From Actinomycetes bacterium (lineage in GTDB: Bacteria > Actinomycetota > Actinomycetes > S36-B12), in NCBI GenBank assembly GCA_024639145.1, contig JAHEIZ010000090.1:1-64000 (forward strand): a stretch of DNA of 64,000 nt, read 5' to 3'. A program made the position numbers and the translations under genes. This document shows, in pieces, positions 34,624 through 43,860 of this stretch (its first letter is position 1; every line of letters starts with the position of its first letter). The notes beneath the pieces were generated by a model, which did no database searches, was not told the origin of the DNA, and worked only from the letters and a program-made list of their open reading frames with translations.

Positions 34624-34799
34624 GCTGCCTGCTTTCCGGTGCGCTGGGTGAACGTGAGTCGTCCCAGGTGCCAGGCATCGCAGTGCGGACACAGGTAGGC
34701 ACGTCGGTGGGTGGAGGGGTAGCGGCGGGAGAATGCTCGCGCGTCGGCTCGGGTGTCGTGCGGGCGCTTTCCGCTAGGGCAGTTCAAGGGGTGTTCCAT
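34620..34799 (-). CDS. Small zinc-ribbon-like protein in the T4SS operon, 59 aa
   Basis: A short gene between the coupling protein and the DUF4913-like gene. ATG at 34799 lies inside the 3' end of the coupling-protein gene (16-nt overlap). Its TGA (34622-34620) overlaps the next ATG. The protein has a Cys near residue 7 (LNCPSGKR) and a CPHC pair (AYLCPHCDAWHLGR) with nearby His, a plausible zinc knuckle. Both junctions and the codon use support translation. Similar short CxxC proteins are common in actinobacterial plasmid transfer operons; role unknown. Confidence 0.65.
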   Translation of the reverse strand: MEHPLNCPSGKRPHDTRADARAFSRRYPSTHRRAYLCPHCDAWHLGRLTFTQRTGKQAA

Positions 34800-36574
34800 G
34801 CGGCGGCGAGTAGTTCACGTTCGAGGTCGCCTTGCTGACGAGCGATGACTGCTCCATCTGGACGGTCGGTCCATCGACGCATACGCAACGCAAACGGGTC
34901 GGCTTGAGACAAGAGCATGACCGCGGATCCGAAGGGGATTGAGCGGATCGCGTCGGGGGGAAGGATCGGCACCTTGCGTAGTGAGCTGCTGGTGGTGGCG
35001 CTGGAGTCGATCGCGAGGGCGTGAGCTGACCTGCTGCTGGTGGTGAACCAATCGTCGCGTTCGCCGATGAGTGCTGAGAGGTCGCGTAGGTCATCGGCGT
35101 CATCGGTACCGCCGAGGATGAGTTTGATTTGGGAAGCAGAAAACACCGTGGATGCGTCTTCATCCCCATAGCGTGAGCGCACCTGGGCGAGTGCTTGAAA
35201 GATGGGGATGACGGTGAGGTTTTGTCCGCGTCCGTCCGCCAGTAGCGCTGGTAGGGAAGGGATGGGTGCGACGTTGGCGCATTCATCAAGAAGGAACAAC
35301 ACGGGCGGGTCCATGCGCCCGCCGGGGGAGCGGGCGGCGATCACGCGGGCGACGTAAGCGATGTCTTCAATGAGTGCGGAGACGAGTCCGGATGCTGCGG
35401 CTGCGCCGCGGTCGGTAGCGATGGCATACAAAGTGCCGTGGTCGGCAAGGAGCCGTTCAGCGGTGATGGTCGGTCTGTCCGCTGAAGGGGTCAGTGATGC
35501 GCGCACGGTTGGCAATGCCAGGGGCGCGATGGCGGACGAGACGACACTCATCACGGAGCCGACGAAGCGAGGGTCCGGGTTCTTGATGATGCCGCGAAGG
35601 CGTTCATCCCAGGTCGGGCACGCGCGCGGGTCGGATTGCAAGATGTCGAGTGGAACTTCGAGTGCGTGTTCAGATTGCAGCCACCTGTAGACGGTTTCGA
35701 TGTTTGCGCCACCGATTGCGGCGGCGTGCAGGGTTGTTTCGATGATCGTTTTCGCGTGGCCGCGCCAGATGCGGTTCTCGCTGCTGTCGCCGATCCCAGT
35801 GTTGGACGCTAAGGCGTCGGCGCGAGTTGCCGCACGCATCGGGTCCTCGCAACCGGCGATAGGGTCCCAGGCGAGCTGGTGGGCGAATGTCGCTCCGAGC
35901 ATTCCTTGGGGGTCGAACACTCCGACGGGGCCAAGTTGTGACCGGGCGGTGAGCGTGGCCTTGAGGTTGTCGGGCTTGGTGGACGTCGTGATGACTGGTC
36001 CTGGTGCGTCGAGGATCGCGTTGATGGCGATGTGAAGACCTTTGCCGGATCCAGGTGGTCCGACGACAAGGATGCTGCGTTCGACGGATGCCCACACGGG
36101 TTGGCCATTGCTGTCGCCAAGGAGGTAGCCGAGATCTTTCGGCGCGGGAGCGAGTGAGCTTGGGCGCAATGTGGATGCCTGCGCGGTGAGTTGTTTCGTG
36201 GATGCACTGGTGCGCACGCTCGCGGCGGTTGCCCAGCCAGGCAGGGCGGCGAAGTCTTTCGCGCGCCGGTCGAGGGAAGCTCGTTGACCTGCGCGCCACC
36301 GCAGGATCCGTCGCGCAACTTCCAACACTGCGAGGAGCACTAGGACCATGACGATCAGATGCGCGAGCGGGGAGACACCGGAGGCATACGGCTCCATACG
36401 TACCACGGCGATTGCCTTACCTGGGGTGAACGCAGGTGTTGGTGCACCGGCCAGGCGGGCGAGCGCCAAGCCGGTGAAGTGGATCAGGCCGAAGGCCACA
36501 GCGATCGCGCCAACAGCGAAAACTACGGCCTTCTCTATGGTGAACGATGAGCCTGCGCTCGCGGTAGCGCTCAT
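34784..36574 (-). CDS. VirD4/TraG-type coupling protein (T4CP), 596 aa
   Basis: The hexameric ATPase that brings relaxosome DNA to the secretion channel. It has two N-terminal membrane segments (about 15-38 and 68-90), then the cytoplasmic ATPase domain. Walker A is VVGPPGSGKGLHIA near 170, and Walker B VLFLLDECANVAPIPSLP is followed by the family's ALLADGRGQNLTVIPIFQ. The start at 36574 is set by the ATGA overlap with the upstream ATPase gene. The length is normal for the SCO-type T4CP of actinobacteria. It is membrane-bound and downstream of the VirB4-like gene. Confidence 0.9.
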   Translation of the reverse strand: MSATASAGSSFTIEKAVVFAVGAIAVAFGLIHFTGLALARLAGAPTPAFTPGKAIAVVRMEPYASGVSPLAHLIVMVLVLLAVLEVARRILRWRAGQRASLDRRAKDFAALPGWATAASVRTSASTKQLTAQASTLRPSSLAPAPKDLGYLLGDSNGQPVWASVERSILVVGPPGSGKGLHIAINAILDAPGPVITTSTKPDNLKATLTARSQLGPVGVFDPQGMLGATFAHQLAWDPIAGCEDPMRAATRADALASNTGIGDSSENRIWRGHAKTIIETTLHAAAIGGANIETVYRWLQSEHALEVPLDILQSDPRACPTWDERLRGIIKNPDPRFVGSVMSVVSSAIAPLALPTVRASLTPSADRPTITAERLLADHGTLYAIATDRGAAAASGLVSALIEDIAYVARVIAARSPGGRMDPPVLFLLDECANVAPIPSLPALLADGRGQNLTVIPIFQALAQVRSRYGDEDASTVFSASQIKLILGGTDDADDLRDLSALIGERDDWFTTSSRSAHALAIDSSATTSSSLRKVPILPPDAIRSIPFGSAVMLLSQADPFALRMRRWTDRPDGAVIARQQGDLERELLAAAWNTP

Positions 36575-38001
36575 GCCGCACCTGCCAGGTGATGCTGTAG
36601 CTGCATGCCTTGCGTGGTGTCCCACCACTGCAACTCGTAGGGGTGGAGGTCTACGCGAAGGCGGTAGGAACGCACCCCTGCGGTGGTTTGAAGTTTGACG
36701 AGAAATTCCCCACGGGACGCATTGGCGATCACATCAACTTCGGCGTGGGTGAGGTCGAGTGCGGCAGCCGTCCCCGGAAGTTCTTTCGCCGGCTGGTAGC
36801 CGATGACTTTGGTACCGGCGAGGGCAAGGAGTGATTCGGCTTTGTTGCGTTCGGCTGATCCCGCATCACCGACATTGAGGGTGTCGCGCAGATTGTGAAG
36901 GACGAGAACGTTAGACAGGCCCCACGCGCGAGCGAGCCGGAACTGTTGCTGCAGCCGGTCGATTGCGCCATGCGCATGCGCAAGCACGCGCCACGCTTCG
37001 TCGTAGACGGCGAATCGTTGCCCATTGCCGGGTGTGGCGAGTGCGGCTTCCATCCAGGCGCTGGCGCAGGTGAACGCGATCGATAAGTTGGAGTGATCGT
37101 TGTACAGGTCCGAAAGATCAATGGCGACAATTGGCGCGGTCGAATCGAATCGGGTGGTCGAAGGCCCGTCGAAGAGATCTTTCGCCACGGTTGACAGCAG
37201 TCCGTCGAAGGCCCAGCGTGCCGCATCTCCGGCGTCGAGCATTTCCGCGGGTGTGCGGGCAATGTCGTGGGCCAGGTCAGCGTCGGGGTCGCGTAGGGCC
37301 CGCGCAACATCGGACAGAATCGGCTTGCCGCCAGCAGCATGGAGAGCTTGCTCGAGCGCAAGAGCGACAGCAGTTTTCTCCTCCACCCGCAGTGATCGCT
37401 CCAATCGAATTTCGATGAGACCTTCGAGTAGGCGCAGTTGGCTGGCCTTGGCGAGGATCTGCGGGTCGATGCGGTTACCTTCGGCATCGACGCGCGCTGT
37501 CAGGAGAGCGTCGGATACATCTAGTGGGTTGAGTCTGTTTCCGCGGCCAGGGCCGATGCTGATGGCGGAGCCGCCATAAGCACGTGCGAAGCGGGCCCAG
37601 TCGCTTTTGGCGTCAACGGCCGCGACCTTGTATCCCAAGGGGATAGAGCGCAACGTTAAGGCGCAGGTGGTGTTTGTTTTGCCGGAACCAATTTCGCCTG
37701 CGACAAGGATGTTCGGGTTGGTGATCAACCCGTCGCGGTACAACTCGAACGGTGAGAACGTAAATGGTGCACCCGTGCCAAGGTTCGTTCCCAAAAACGT
37801 GCCTTTGTGAGTCAAGGGTGCCTGGGCCAAGAACGGGTAGGCAACCGACGCGGTCGCGGTCGACAGCCGCAACCCGGGCAGAGCGAACCGCGACCGGTCG
37901 CGTCCTTGCCGAGCGAATCCTGCTGCAGGTGCACCTGGAGCGGTCCATGCGGTGGGGGAATCTTGAGACTTCATCCGGCGCAGTGGCGACGTGCTGCTCA
38001 T
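36571..38001 (-). CDS. VirB4/TraC-like conjugation ATPase, 476 aa
   Basis: Powers assembly of, or transfer through, the type IV secretion channel. Walker A is VAGEIGSGKTNTTCAL near residue 100. A Walker B-like stretch is RFAVYDEAWRVLAH near 325, followed by LQQQFRLARAWGLSNVLVLH and a C-terminal KVIGYQPAKELPG region typical of VirB4 C-domains. It lacks the VirB4 N-domain. In actinobacterial transfer systems that part appears to be carried by the separate SCO6880-type protein, which is the gene just upstream (4-nt overlap). Confidence 0.87.
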   Translation of the reverse strand: MSSTSPLRRMKSQDSPTAWTAPGAPAAGFARQGRDRSRFALPGLRLSTATASVAYPFLAQAPLTHKGTFLGTNLGTGAPFTFSPFELYRDGLITNPNILVAGEIGSGKTNTTCALTLRSIPLGYKVAAVDAKSDWARFARAYGGSAISIGPGRGNRLNPLDVSDALLTARVDAEGNRIDPQILAKASQLRLLEGLIEIRLERSLRVEEKTAVALALEQALHAAGGKPILSDVARALRDPDADLAHDIARTPAEMLDAGDAARWAFDGLLSTVAKDLFDGPSTTRFDSTAPIVAIDLSDLYNDHSNLSIAFTCASAWMEAALATPGNGQRFAVYDEAWRVLAHAHGAIDRLQQQFRLARAWGLSNVLVLHNLRDTLNVGDAGSAERNKAESLLALAGTKVIGYQPAKELPGTAAALDLTHAEVDVIANASRGEFLVKLQTTAGVRSYRLRVDLHPYELQWWDTTQGMQLQHHLAGAA

Positions 38002-39482
38002 GCGATCACCTCGATGCCTAGTGGAAGTGCTGCCGCGGTGAATGCCTGCAACTGTTGCCCGTAGATCCGGCGCACATCCAAGCTGGCCTGGGTGGCGGCG
38101 GCATGAATCGAAGTGACATCGGCCTCAAGTGAATCGAGGCTGCGTGCGGTCACGGTGATCATTCCGACGAGCCCGACTTCAGCATGCCCGGCGAGGAGTT
38201 CGGATTCGCGCGTGAGTACATCGTCGAGTTCTTTTGAATCAGCGAGAGTTTCGATCCGTCCGAGCTTGTCCTTCAGCCATGAAGACTGCACGATTTCTGA
38301 ATGCTTAGCGCGGATCGCGCTTTCGGATTCCGCGCGGGTAAATGGTTTGTAGAACAGCGACAGGGTGCGATGCACGCCTGACGGAAAAATCACCGGCCAC
38401 AGCACGTCGGCGGCTACATGGGCTCTGGGCCATTCCGCTACCCACAGCACCGCGTGAAACGCCCCGTCTGCCTGCAAATAGTCCCATTCCTCTCGGCCCG
38501 CAGTGGGGCCGGCGACAGTGGGCTCGACGCCCCAGTCGCGGGCTACGGCGAGGGCGGCTGTGGGGTCGTAAGCGGTGCGCACGACTTGGGCTAACTGTCG
38601 GGCGGACAGCTCGCCGACAGCTGTGAGCCCGGCCGCAGGGAGCATTCGGCTCACAAGCGCGTACTCCTGACGCCACGCTTGGATCAGGCCCTCGAGTTGG
38701 CCTCCGGCGGCTTTGACTCGTGATGCTGCAGCGGCTCGATCTACGGTAATTGCCAGGTAGGTCTCGTGCCTGTCTGCGCCACCGCGAAGTTCCCCGATGA
38801 GGTCGCGATAGGCATCGGTGAGCGTGAGTTGTTCTGGTTCGGTCGACAGGTGCGTGTGTGTGTATTCGGCGAGTTCGGTGCCGTCATCGGGAATGCTGCG
38901 TTCCAATAGGTGCAGTTGCGTGATCGCGCCGGTGCGAGTGGCCGCGGCTAGAACTCGTCCCCATCCGGCGACGCGAGCATTGCGATCAACAGGATCGCGG
39001 AGTAAGAACTCGGGGCTGGTGACTTCCACGACTGCGGTGATGGTGCCTTGATGGGGATGAAACAAGTAGCCGACGCCGCCGAATTCATGCAATTGCACAG
39101 CCTGTGAACGGCCGGGGACTAGACCTATGCCGTGCGAAATTGCCGGATGCTGCCCTAAAGAACCCACGTGAAGTGGGCGGGCGAACGTGGTGTGGCCGCG
39201 CCGTTGACGCGCAAGGTGCGAGGCGCGTCCGGCGAGCCATTGGTATCCCGGTTTTGCTTCCACGGTGGAAAACGCGAGCAAAATGCAGGCGATGACCATG
39301 CCGATAGCTACTCCCCGAAGCGGCCCAGGAAACGCGCCGGTGAACAGCGCGAGGACCAGGATGAAAAGGGCGAGAGCGGTGAGTGCGATCTGGCCGCCGC
39401 GAAGCCCCATGACGATTCCTGGGCGGGGGCGACGGGGGAACGCGACTGTTACATCGCGATCCTCGATGACAGATGTAGGCAT
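37998..39482 (-). CDS. SCO6880-family conjugation protein (PrgI plus VirB4 N-domain type), 494 aa
   Basis: Two N-terminal transmembrane helices (about 28-75, ALTALALFILVLALFTGAF and GVAIGMVIACILLAF) form a PrgI-like membrane part. A cytoplasmic domain follows with the family's GLVPGRSQAVQLHEFGGVGY and GTITAVVEVTSPEFLL segments. ATG 39482 has GGAG 6 nt upstream. It is a core part of actinobacterial T4SSs, directly before the VirB4-like ATPase, and probably docks that ATPase to the membrane complex. Confidence 0.87.
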   Translation of the reverse strand: MPTSVIEDRDVTVAFPRRPRPGIVMGLRGGQIALTALALFILVLALFTGAFPGPLRGVAIGMVIACILLAFSTVEAKPGYQWLAGRASHLARQRRGHTTFARPLHVGSLGQHPAISHGIGLVPGRSQAVQLHEFGGVGYLFHPHQGTITAVVEVTSPEFLLRDPVDRNARVAGWGRVLAAATRTGAITQLHLLERSIPDDGTELAEYTHTHLSTEPEQLTLTDAYRDLIGELRGGADRHETYLAITVDRAAAASRVKAAGGQLEGLIQAWRQEYALVSRMLPAAGLTAVGELSARQLAQVVRTAYDPTAALAVARDWGVEPTVAGPTAGREEWDYLQADGAFHAVLWVAEWPRAHVAADVLWPVIFPSGVHRTLSLFYKPFTRAESESAIRAKHSEIVQSSWLKDKLGRIETLADSKELDDVLTRESELLAGHAEVGLVGMITVTARSLDSLEADVTSIHAAATQASLDVRRIYGQQLQAFTAAALPLGIEVIA

Positions 39483-39532
39483 GGAAACTCCAAAGAGGCG
39501 AAAGCGAAAAGGGGGTGGAGGGGTCGAAGGTG

Positions 39533-40924
39533 TTAGTCGATGCGGTGATCGTCGGTGGAGCCGAACGTTGAACCGTCACCGGTGCTCGCGCCACCTGTTT
39601 CGGTGAGGCCTTCCGCTGCACTCGTGACTTTGCCGGCGGCTTGCTTACCTGCCTTCGCGGCAGCTGCGGCGCCTAGTACGACAACGGCACCGACCCCGGC
39701 GGTCGCCGCACCAGCAGCCGCCGCGGTCCCGACCGTTGCAGCGCTCGTACCCGCGCTTGCGCCTGCACTGGCCCCGGCGGCGCCGGAAGTTCCAGCAGAG
39801 CCAGCGGCCCCGGCAGGTAGTGAAGGTGCAGGCATTGGTCCACCGACGGGTAAACCTGCCCCGCCGCCGCTCGTTGGGCTTGAGACTGTTGCTCCTTGCG
39901 AGCGTTGAGCGGCGGAAGGCTCATGCGGGGCGGACGTCGCGCCTGTGGTGGCGTCGCCTGTTGGTGTGGGGGAGCGGAACTTGCCAGCAGCGGTCCGCAT
40001 GCCGTTGACCCCTGCTTTGCCCATCTGCATTCCGTAGTAACCAGAACTTGCCGCGCGGCCAGGACTCGAGGGAACCCCTGCGGGGCGGGTTGCCACGGTT
40101 CCCATGAAAGAGAACAGTCCATAGGCGAGTAGCGGTGACAGCAGTGCACCCATTCCGAGGATCAGGCCGGCTCCGGCATTGACGAACGCTTGCGCGGTGC
40201 CTGCGTAGCTCGAGTTCGCAAACAGGGAGACGGACAGGGCCAACAAGATTGCGATCGGCACTTTGGCGAACAACAGGGCAAACATGCCGGTCGCCCATTT
40301 CGTGAACCACACACGCGTGGGTCCCATGACGAAGCCAGCGAACGCGAAAGGAGACAGGACGAACAACACTACGGCTCCCGCCATGCAAAACAGCAGCACG
40401 AAGAACACGGTGCCCATGCCAAAAAGCAGCAGCGCCGCAATCAGCGGAGCCATTAGTCCAAGGCCCTCGTAGATCGGGTTCGACCCAACACCGGCGAGTA
40501 GTCGCATCGACTCGGCCAGGTCGGGCGTAGATACGGTGACGATGCCCTCGGCCAAAGAGGTGAAACCGGCCGCGAGCATCGGCAGTAGCAGTGCGGCGGC
40601 TTGTGGGCCGAGGATGGCCAGTATTACTCCGGGGAACGCTTGCAGGAGGTATTTGTTTGATTGCGCCAGCATTGATCGAAAGGCCGCGATGATGAGCAGG
40701 ATCGTGGCCAGTCCTACTGATAGTCCAGTGGTGATGCGCCAGATGCTCCCGACCGCTTCGGTGCTGAAATCAACTGTCGTCATCTGGAACAGTTGCGCGT
40801 ACATGCCAGTGATGAGCTGCGCCAGCGCATCGGACAGCAATGCCATGAGCGTGCGCAGAATCATGCCGAGCGGATCGACGGCACTAAACAAGCCATGAAA
40901 CACGCTGTCGAAAAAGAGATTCAT
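39533..40924 (-). CDS. VirB6/TrbL-like polytopic channel protein, 463 aa
   Basis: The first about 270 residues hold roughly six transmembrane segments (e.g. VGLATILLIIAAF, LLQAFPGVILAILGP, LIAALLLFGMGTVFFVLLF, KVPIAILLALSVSLF). The remaining about 190 residues are a soluble Gly/Ala/Ser/Pro-rich tail with a second hydrophobic stretch (AVVVLGAAAAAKAG). This is the layout of VirB6/TrbL proteins, which form the inner-membrane channel of conjugative T4SSs. It lies 30 bp downstream of the VirB2-like gene and 50 bp upstream of the SCO6880 gene. Confidence 0.82.
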   Translation of the reverse strand: MNLFFDSVFHGLFSAVDPLGMILRTLMALLSDALAQLITGMYAQLFQMTTVDFSTEAVGSIWRITTGLSVGLATILLIIAAFRSMLAQSNKYLLQAFPGVILAILGPQAAALLLPMLAAGFTSLAEGIVTVSTPDLAESMRLLAGVGSNPIYEGLGLMAPLIAALLLFGMGTVFFVLLFCMAGAVVLFVLSPFAFAGFVMGPTRVWFTKWATGMFALLFAKVPIAILLALSVSLFANSSYAGTAQAFVNAGAGLILGMGALLSPLLAYGLFSFMGTVATRPAGVPSSPGRAASSGYYGMQMGKAGVNGMRTAAGKFRSPTPTGDATTGATSAPHEPSAAQRSQGATVSSPTSGGGAGLPVGGPMPAPSLPAGAAGSAGTSGAAGASAGASAGTSAATVGTAAAAGAATAGVGAVVVLGAAAAAKAGKQAAGKVTSAAEGLTETGGASTGDGSTFGSTDDHRID

Positions 40925-40954
40925 CGTCGTGTCGTCCCCGTGAGTGCGTGCCCG

Positions 40955-41230
40955 CTATGCAGCGGTCACAGCCCATCCCTGGACGATGCCCACGATCGCC
41001 GGTGCGCCGACGCACACAATCGCGGCAAACAGCGCCGCGAACATTCCGCCCATCCAACGGGAAGCATTCTGCGGGCTCATGCCTTTTGAGCCCATGTATC
41101 CGAACGCACACACGATGAGCACGATCGTGGCGATCGCAGTTCCATAGACCTGCACGCTTTTCGCGAGCTCATTCATGAAGTTTTCATATGGCATGGTCAA
41201 AGCTGCGGTTACGGCGGCAATGGTTGGCAT
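40955..41230 (-). CDS. VirB2/TrbC-like small membrane subunit, 91 aa
   Basis: Two transmembrane helices (about 34-52, ATIVLIVCAFGYM; and 66-86, FAALFAAIVCVGAPAIV) joined by a short polar loop (GSKGMSPQNASRWMG). This is the size and topology of VirB2/TrbC pilin-like subunits. No long signal peptide is seen, so it may serve as a channel subunit rather than a pilus. ATG 41230 has AGGAG just upstream; a longer in-frame start at 41311 would overlap promoter motif f. It is first gene of the T4SS operon. Confidence 0.72.
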   Translation of the reverse strand: MPTIAAVTAALTMPYENFMNELAKSVQVYGTAIATIVLIVCAFGYMGSKGMSPQNASRWMGGMFAALFAAIVCVGAPAIVGIVQGWAVTAA

Positions 41231-41279
41231 GACTGGCTCCTGGAAATCAAAAAGTAGAGGCACTTCCTCTCTACTGTGA

Positions 41280-41313
41280 TCAACGGTGCGAGCTGTTGCC
41301 GTACCTCGCATTT
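41280..41313 (-). promoter_or_regulatory. Element-wide bipartite promoter motif, copy f
   Basis: Minus strand: AAATGCGAGGTACG, then CGTTGA 18 bp after GAGG. The second box lies 49 nt before the VirB2-like start, so it would drive the whole T4SS operon down to 34147. It sits between that operon and the stop of the NlpC/P60 gene at 41320. Confidence 0.72.
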
Positions 41314-41319
41314 GCGCGT

Positions 41320-41934
41320 CTATCTAGTGACGCGTCCGTACCCAGAGACGTACTGCTGATCCCACGAGTCACCGAAATCGCGTACGCGAATTCCTGCGTC
41401 CGGATTCGCAGCTTCAGCAATCTGAACGTGTGCACCGTTCACCGACACGACGATCGCCACGTGGTGCACATCGCCTCCGAACCAGAAAATCAAATCCCCG
41501 GGCGCAATCGCTTCTCGAGGGATCCTGCGCGTTTGATTCCACTGAGTGAAGGAGTAGTCGACGAGACTCACGCCTGCTGCCCTCCAGGCGAACGACGTCA
41601 AACCGGAGCAGTCGAAGTCCACTGGTCCGTTGCCTTCAGCGATGTACCGGCCGTGGCGGCCGACTGCCGCAATCGCTTCGGTCACGGCAACCGCTGAGGC
41701 TGGATCTGGTGCGGGAATGCTCCCCGGGTCAATCGCTACTGTCGGTCCCGCAGTCATGCCAGACGCCCATTGGGGCGCACACTGCGAACGGTCGGACGAT
41801 TCCTCCGAAAGGCACGATGCGTCCACAGTCGCGGCCGCGATCGCTCCTCCAGCAAGCGCGACGGACATGGCGCATCCAGCAGGCACGAGCAGGATTGAAG
41901 CGCCTAGCGCTCCTGCGATGAGCATCCGCTTCAT
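41320..41934 (-). CDS. Secreted NlpC/P60 peptidoglycan hydrolase, 204 aa
   Basis: An N-terminal hydrophobic signal (ALGASILLVPAGCAMSVAL; the Cys may be lipid-modified) is followed by a linker and a C-terminal NlpC/P60 (C40) domain. The catalytic Cys is in FDCSGLTSFAWRAAG and the His in GDVHHVAIVVS; APGDLIFWFGG is also typical. Such enzymes cut peptide bonds in the cell wall. In conjugation clusters they open the wall for the transfer channel. It sits just upstream of the T4SS operon but separated from it by motif f. The ribosome site is weak (GGGG). Confidence 0.85.
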   Translation of the reverse strand: MKRMLIAGALGASILLVPAGCAMSVALAGGAIAAATVDASCLSEESSDRSQCAPQWASGMTAGPTVAIDPGSIPAPDPASAVAVTEAIAAVGRHGRYIAEGNGPVDFDCSGLTSFAWRAAGVSLVDYSFTQWNQTRRIPREAIAPGDLIFWFGGDVHHVAIVVSVNGAHVQIAEAANPDAGIRVRDFGDSWDQQYVSGYGRVTR

Positions 41935-42153
41935 CGACCCCGCCCATGCGCTCGGCGACGCTGGGAGTCCATACCTGGTTCAACGGCTTTAGGGGGCTCC
42001 GTTCCGCGCAATGTCAGACCAGCACGAGAGCATTCGAGCGCTGGGAGGGTCCTATCGCCACGGGGGACTGGGCAACACGGGCCCTCTCAGCGTTGAGAGA
42101 ATATGCCCAGAGCATGTATGTGCAGGGATTGAATCCACTGGGGGATCACGCAC

Positions 42154-42726
42154 GTGAGCGCACCGGAGTTTGAGGTACTCGCCCACGATGTTCCGGTTGC
42201 GTGGACAGTCGTGGTCACGAACGAGGGCGTCGAAGGCCGGGGGGACGAAGAAGTTGTCTTCCCGGTGGTCTTCTTGGACATCTCTGAACGCGCAGAAGCT
42301 GCGGAACTGATGATGTCCTGGCTTGGTTCGGGTGATGGGGCGCCGGAGCTTGAGGCCTATTACCGGGTGTGGATGCCTCTCCCGGGAAGCGGGAACTTGA
42401 GGCCACACCGTGAGGGTCCGATTGTCGATTTCACGTTGGCGTCGACGACCGGTTCTGGCAGTGTCGGGCCTGTTCCCGCCCTGTCCTTTCGGATTAACGT
42501 CCAGGAACGCGGCGCATTCATGAGGCTGGCTACCGAGTCTCCTCAGCTCGGGATAGCCGCACTTCCACCAGCTGACTGGCCTACCGGCGTTGAACCGCCT
42601 GCCGCCCAGATCGTTGTGGCCAATCACGATCCGAATCACCTGTTGTGGGTGGAGTTGCTCGCCTGGCGCAATGCATTGGCCCAAGAGGAAACGCCTGCCT
42701 TTCAGCCTGTATTGCCGATCACCTGA
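42154..42726 (+). CDS. Hypothetical protein, 190 aa
   Basis: GTG at 42154 with GGGGGA about 10 nt upstream. The protein is soluble, acidic and beta-rich, with no signal or membrane segment. It starts APEFEVLAHDVPVAWTVVVT and contains two W-rich blocks. Family not recognised. It lies 35 bp upstream of the EcsC-family gene on the same strand and may form an operon with it. It is divergent from the NlpC/P60 gene. Confidence 0.55.
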   Translation: MSAPEFEVLAHDVPVAWTVVVTNEGVEGRGDEEVVFPVVFLDISERAEAAELMMSWLGSGDGAPELEAYYRVWMPLPGSGNLRPHREGPIVDFTLASTTGSGSVGPVPALSFRINVQERGAFMRLATESPQLGIAALPPADWPTGVEPPAAQIVVANHDPNHLLWVELLAWRNALAQEETPAFQPVLPIT

Positions 42727-42761
42727 ATCGACCCACGCATAATCGACCACCAGGGGGAGTA

Positions 42762-43730
42762 ATGAATCTGTCACCGTACGAAGAACATGCGCTGAAAAAG
42801 TTGGAAGAGCGTAAGCGCAAACTGATGCGAGAGCCGAGCAAGAAGCTCGTGCCTGAGGGTGCTCGCAGCAGGATTGCAAGCGTGAGCGATAAGTCGGTCG
42901 AGCAGCTCAGCCGCGTTCCCGGTTTCGTTAAGTCCGCTGCAGCAGCCCGCGCGGGCTATGTAAAGGCGGCTGCGGGATTCGGTGAGTTCACCACACGCTC
43001 GGCCCAGTTGACTATGAGTGAAGATCGCGTTGTTAAGGCATACGCGAAACGTGGCCACGACATTGGCGATCTAAAGGAGATTCACTCCCTCGATCTAAAG
43101 GACGTAGAGAAACGCATCCTTTCGAGGTACTTCACCGACATCTACGCCGCTGGAGGGGCACTTGAGGGTGCCGCCGCGGGGGCGATGATCAGCGGTGGTG
43201 AACTCCTCGCAGCGTTTGGAACGGTCGCAGGGGAAGGCGGAGGAGCGGCGCCTGGGACGGGCACCGTGGAGGCCGTGGTTGCGGGAGATGCCGCCGCATT
43301 GTTGGGTATCTGTTCCCGAGTCGTGGCGCATACCGCGATGTATTACGGATATGACCTGACGGAGCCGGGCGAGGCCTTTTTTGCAATGAGTGTCATGAAC
43401 CTCGGAACCGCAGTCACATAGTCAGGGAAGTACGCGGCGTTCGTTGAACTCTCGAAGGTCACTCAGGGCCTGGCGAGGAAATCGACGTGGGCCACCCTCA
43501 ATCGGCATGCATTACCGCAAATCGCACAGCGTTTCGCTCGTGCCTTCGGCGTCCGGATGACGAAGGCGAAGCTCGGGCAATTCGTTCCCGTTTTTGGAAT
43601 CTTTACCGGAGCAAGCCTGAATTATCTCATCGTTAGTAGATTATCTTTGGCCGCTCACTGGTCGTACCGAGAGCGGTTTATCAACGACAAGCGCGACGTT
43701 GTCTCATCCTACATGCCTCCAGCACCTTAG
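42762..43730 (+). pseudogene. EcsC-family protein gene interrupted by an in-frame TAG
   Basis: ATG at 42762 follows GGGGGAG. The frame runs 219 codons to TAG at 43419-43421. It then continues open, in the same frame, for 102 more sense codons to the TAG at 43728-43730. The second part carries the C-terminal EcsC signature (KLGQFVPVFGIFTGASLN, AAHWSYRERF) and the first part the central one (TAMYYGYDLTEPGEAFFAMS), so the full protein would be about 322 aa. The change is explained by a single CAG-to-TAG (Gln to stop) transition. EcsC-family proteins are poorly understood and membrane-associated. The copy is either a recent pseudogene or read through; the downstream frame shows no other damage. 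Confidence 0.75.
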
Positions 43731-43860
43731 GTGTTGGTGCATCCAGTCGAATGCGAAATCGACCTCATCCGAATCGTAGAAGAGTAATGACTTCTGTCGT
43801 TCGATTTGACGCCGGTTGTTGTGGGCTAGGTCTGGCGCCGGGAGGTTTGCCAAGCCAAAG

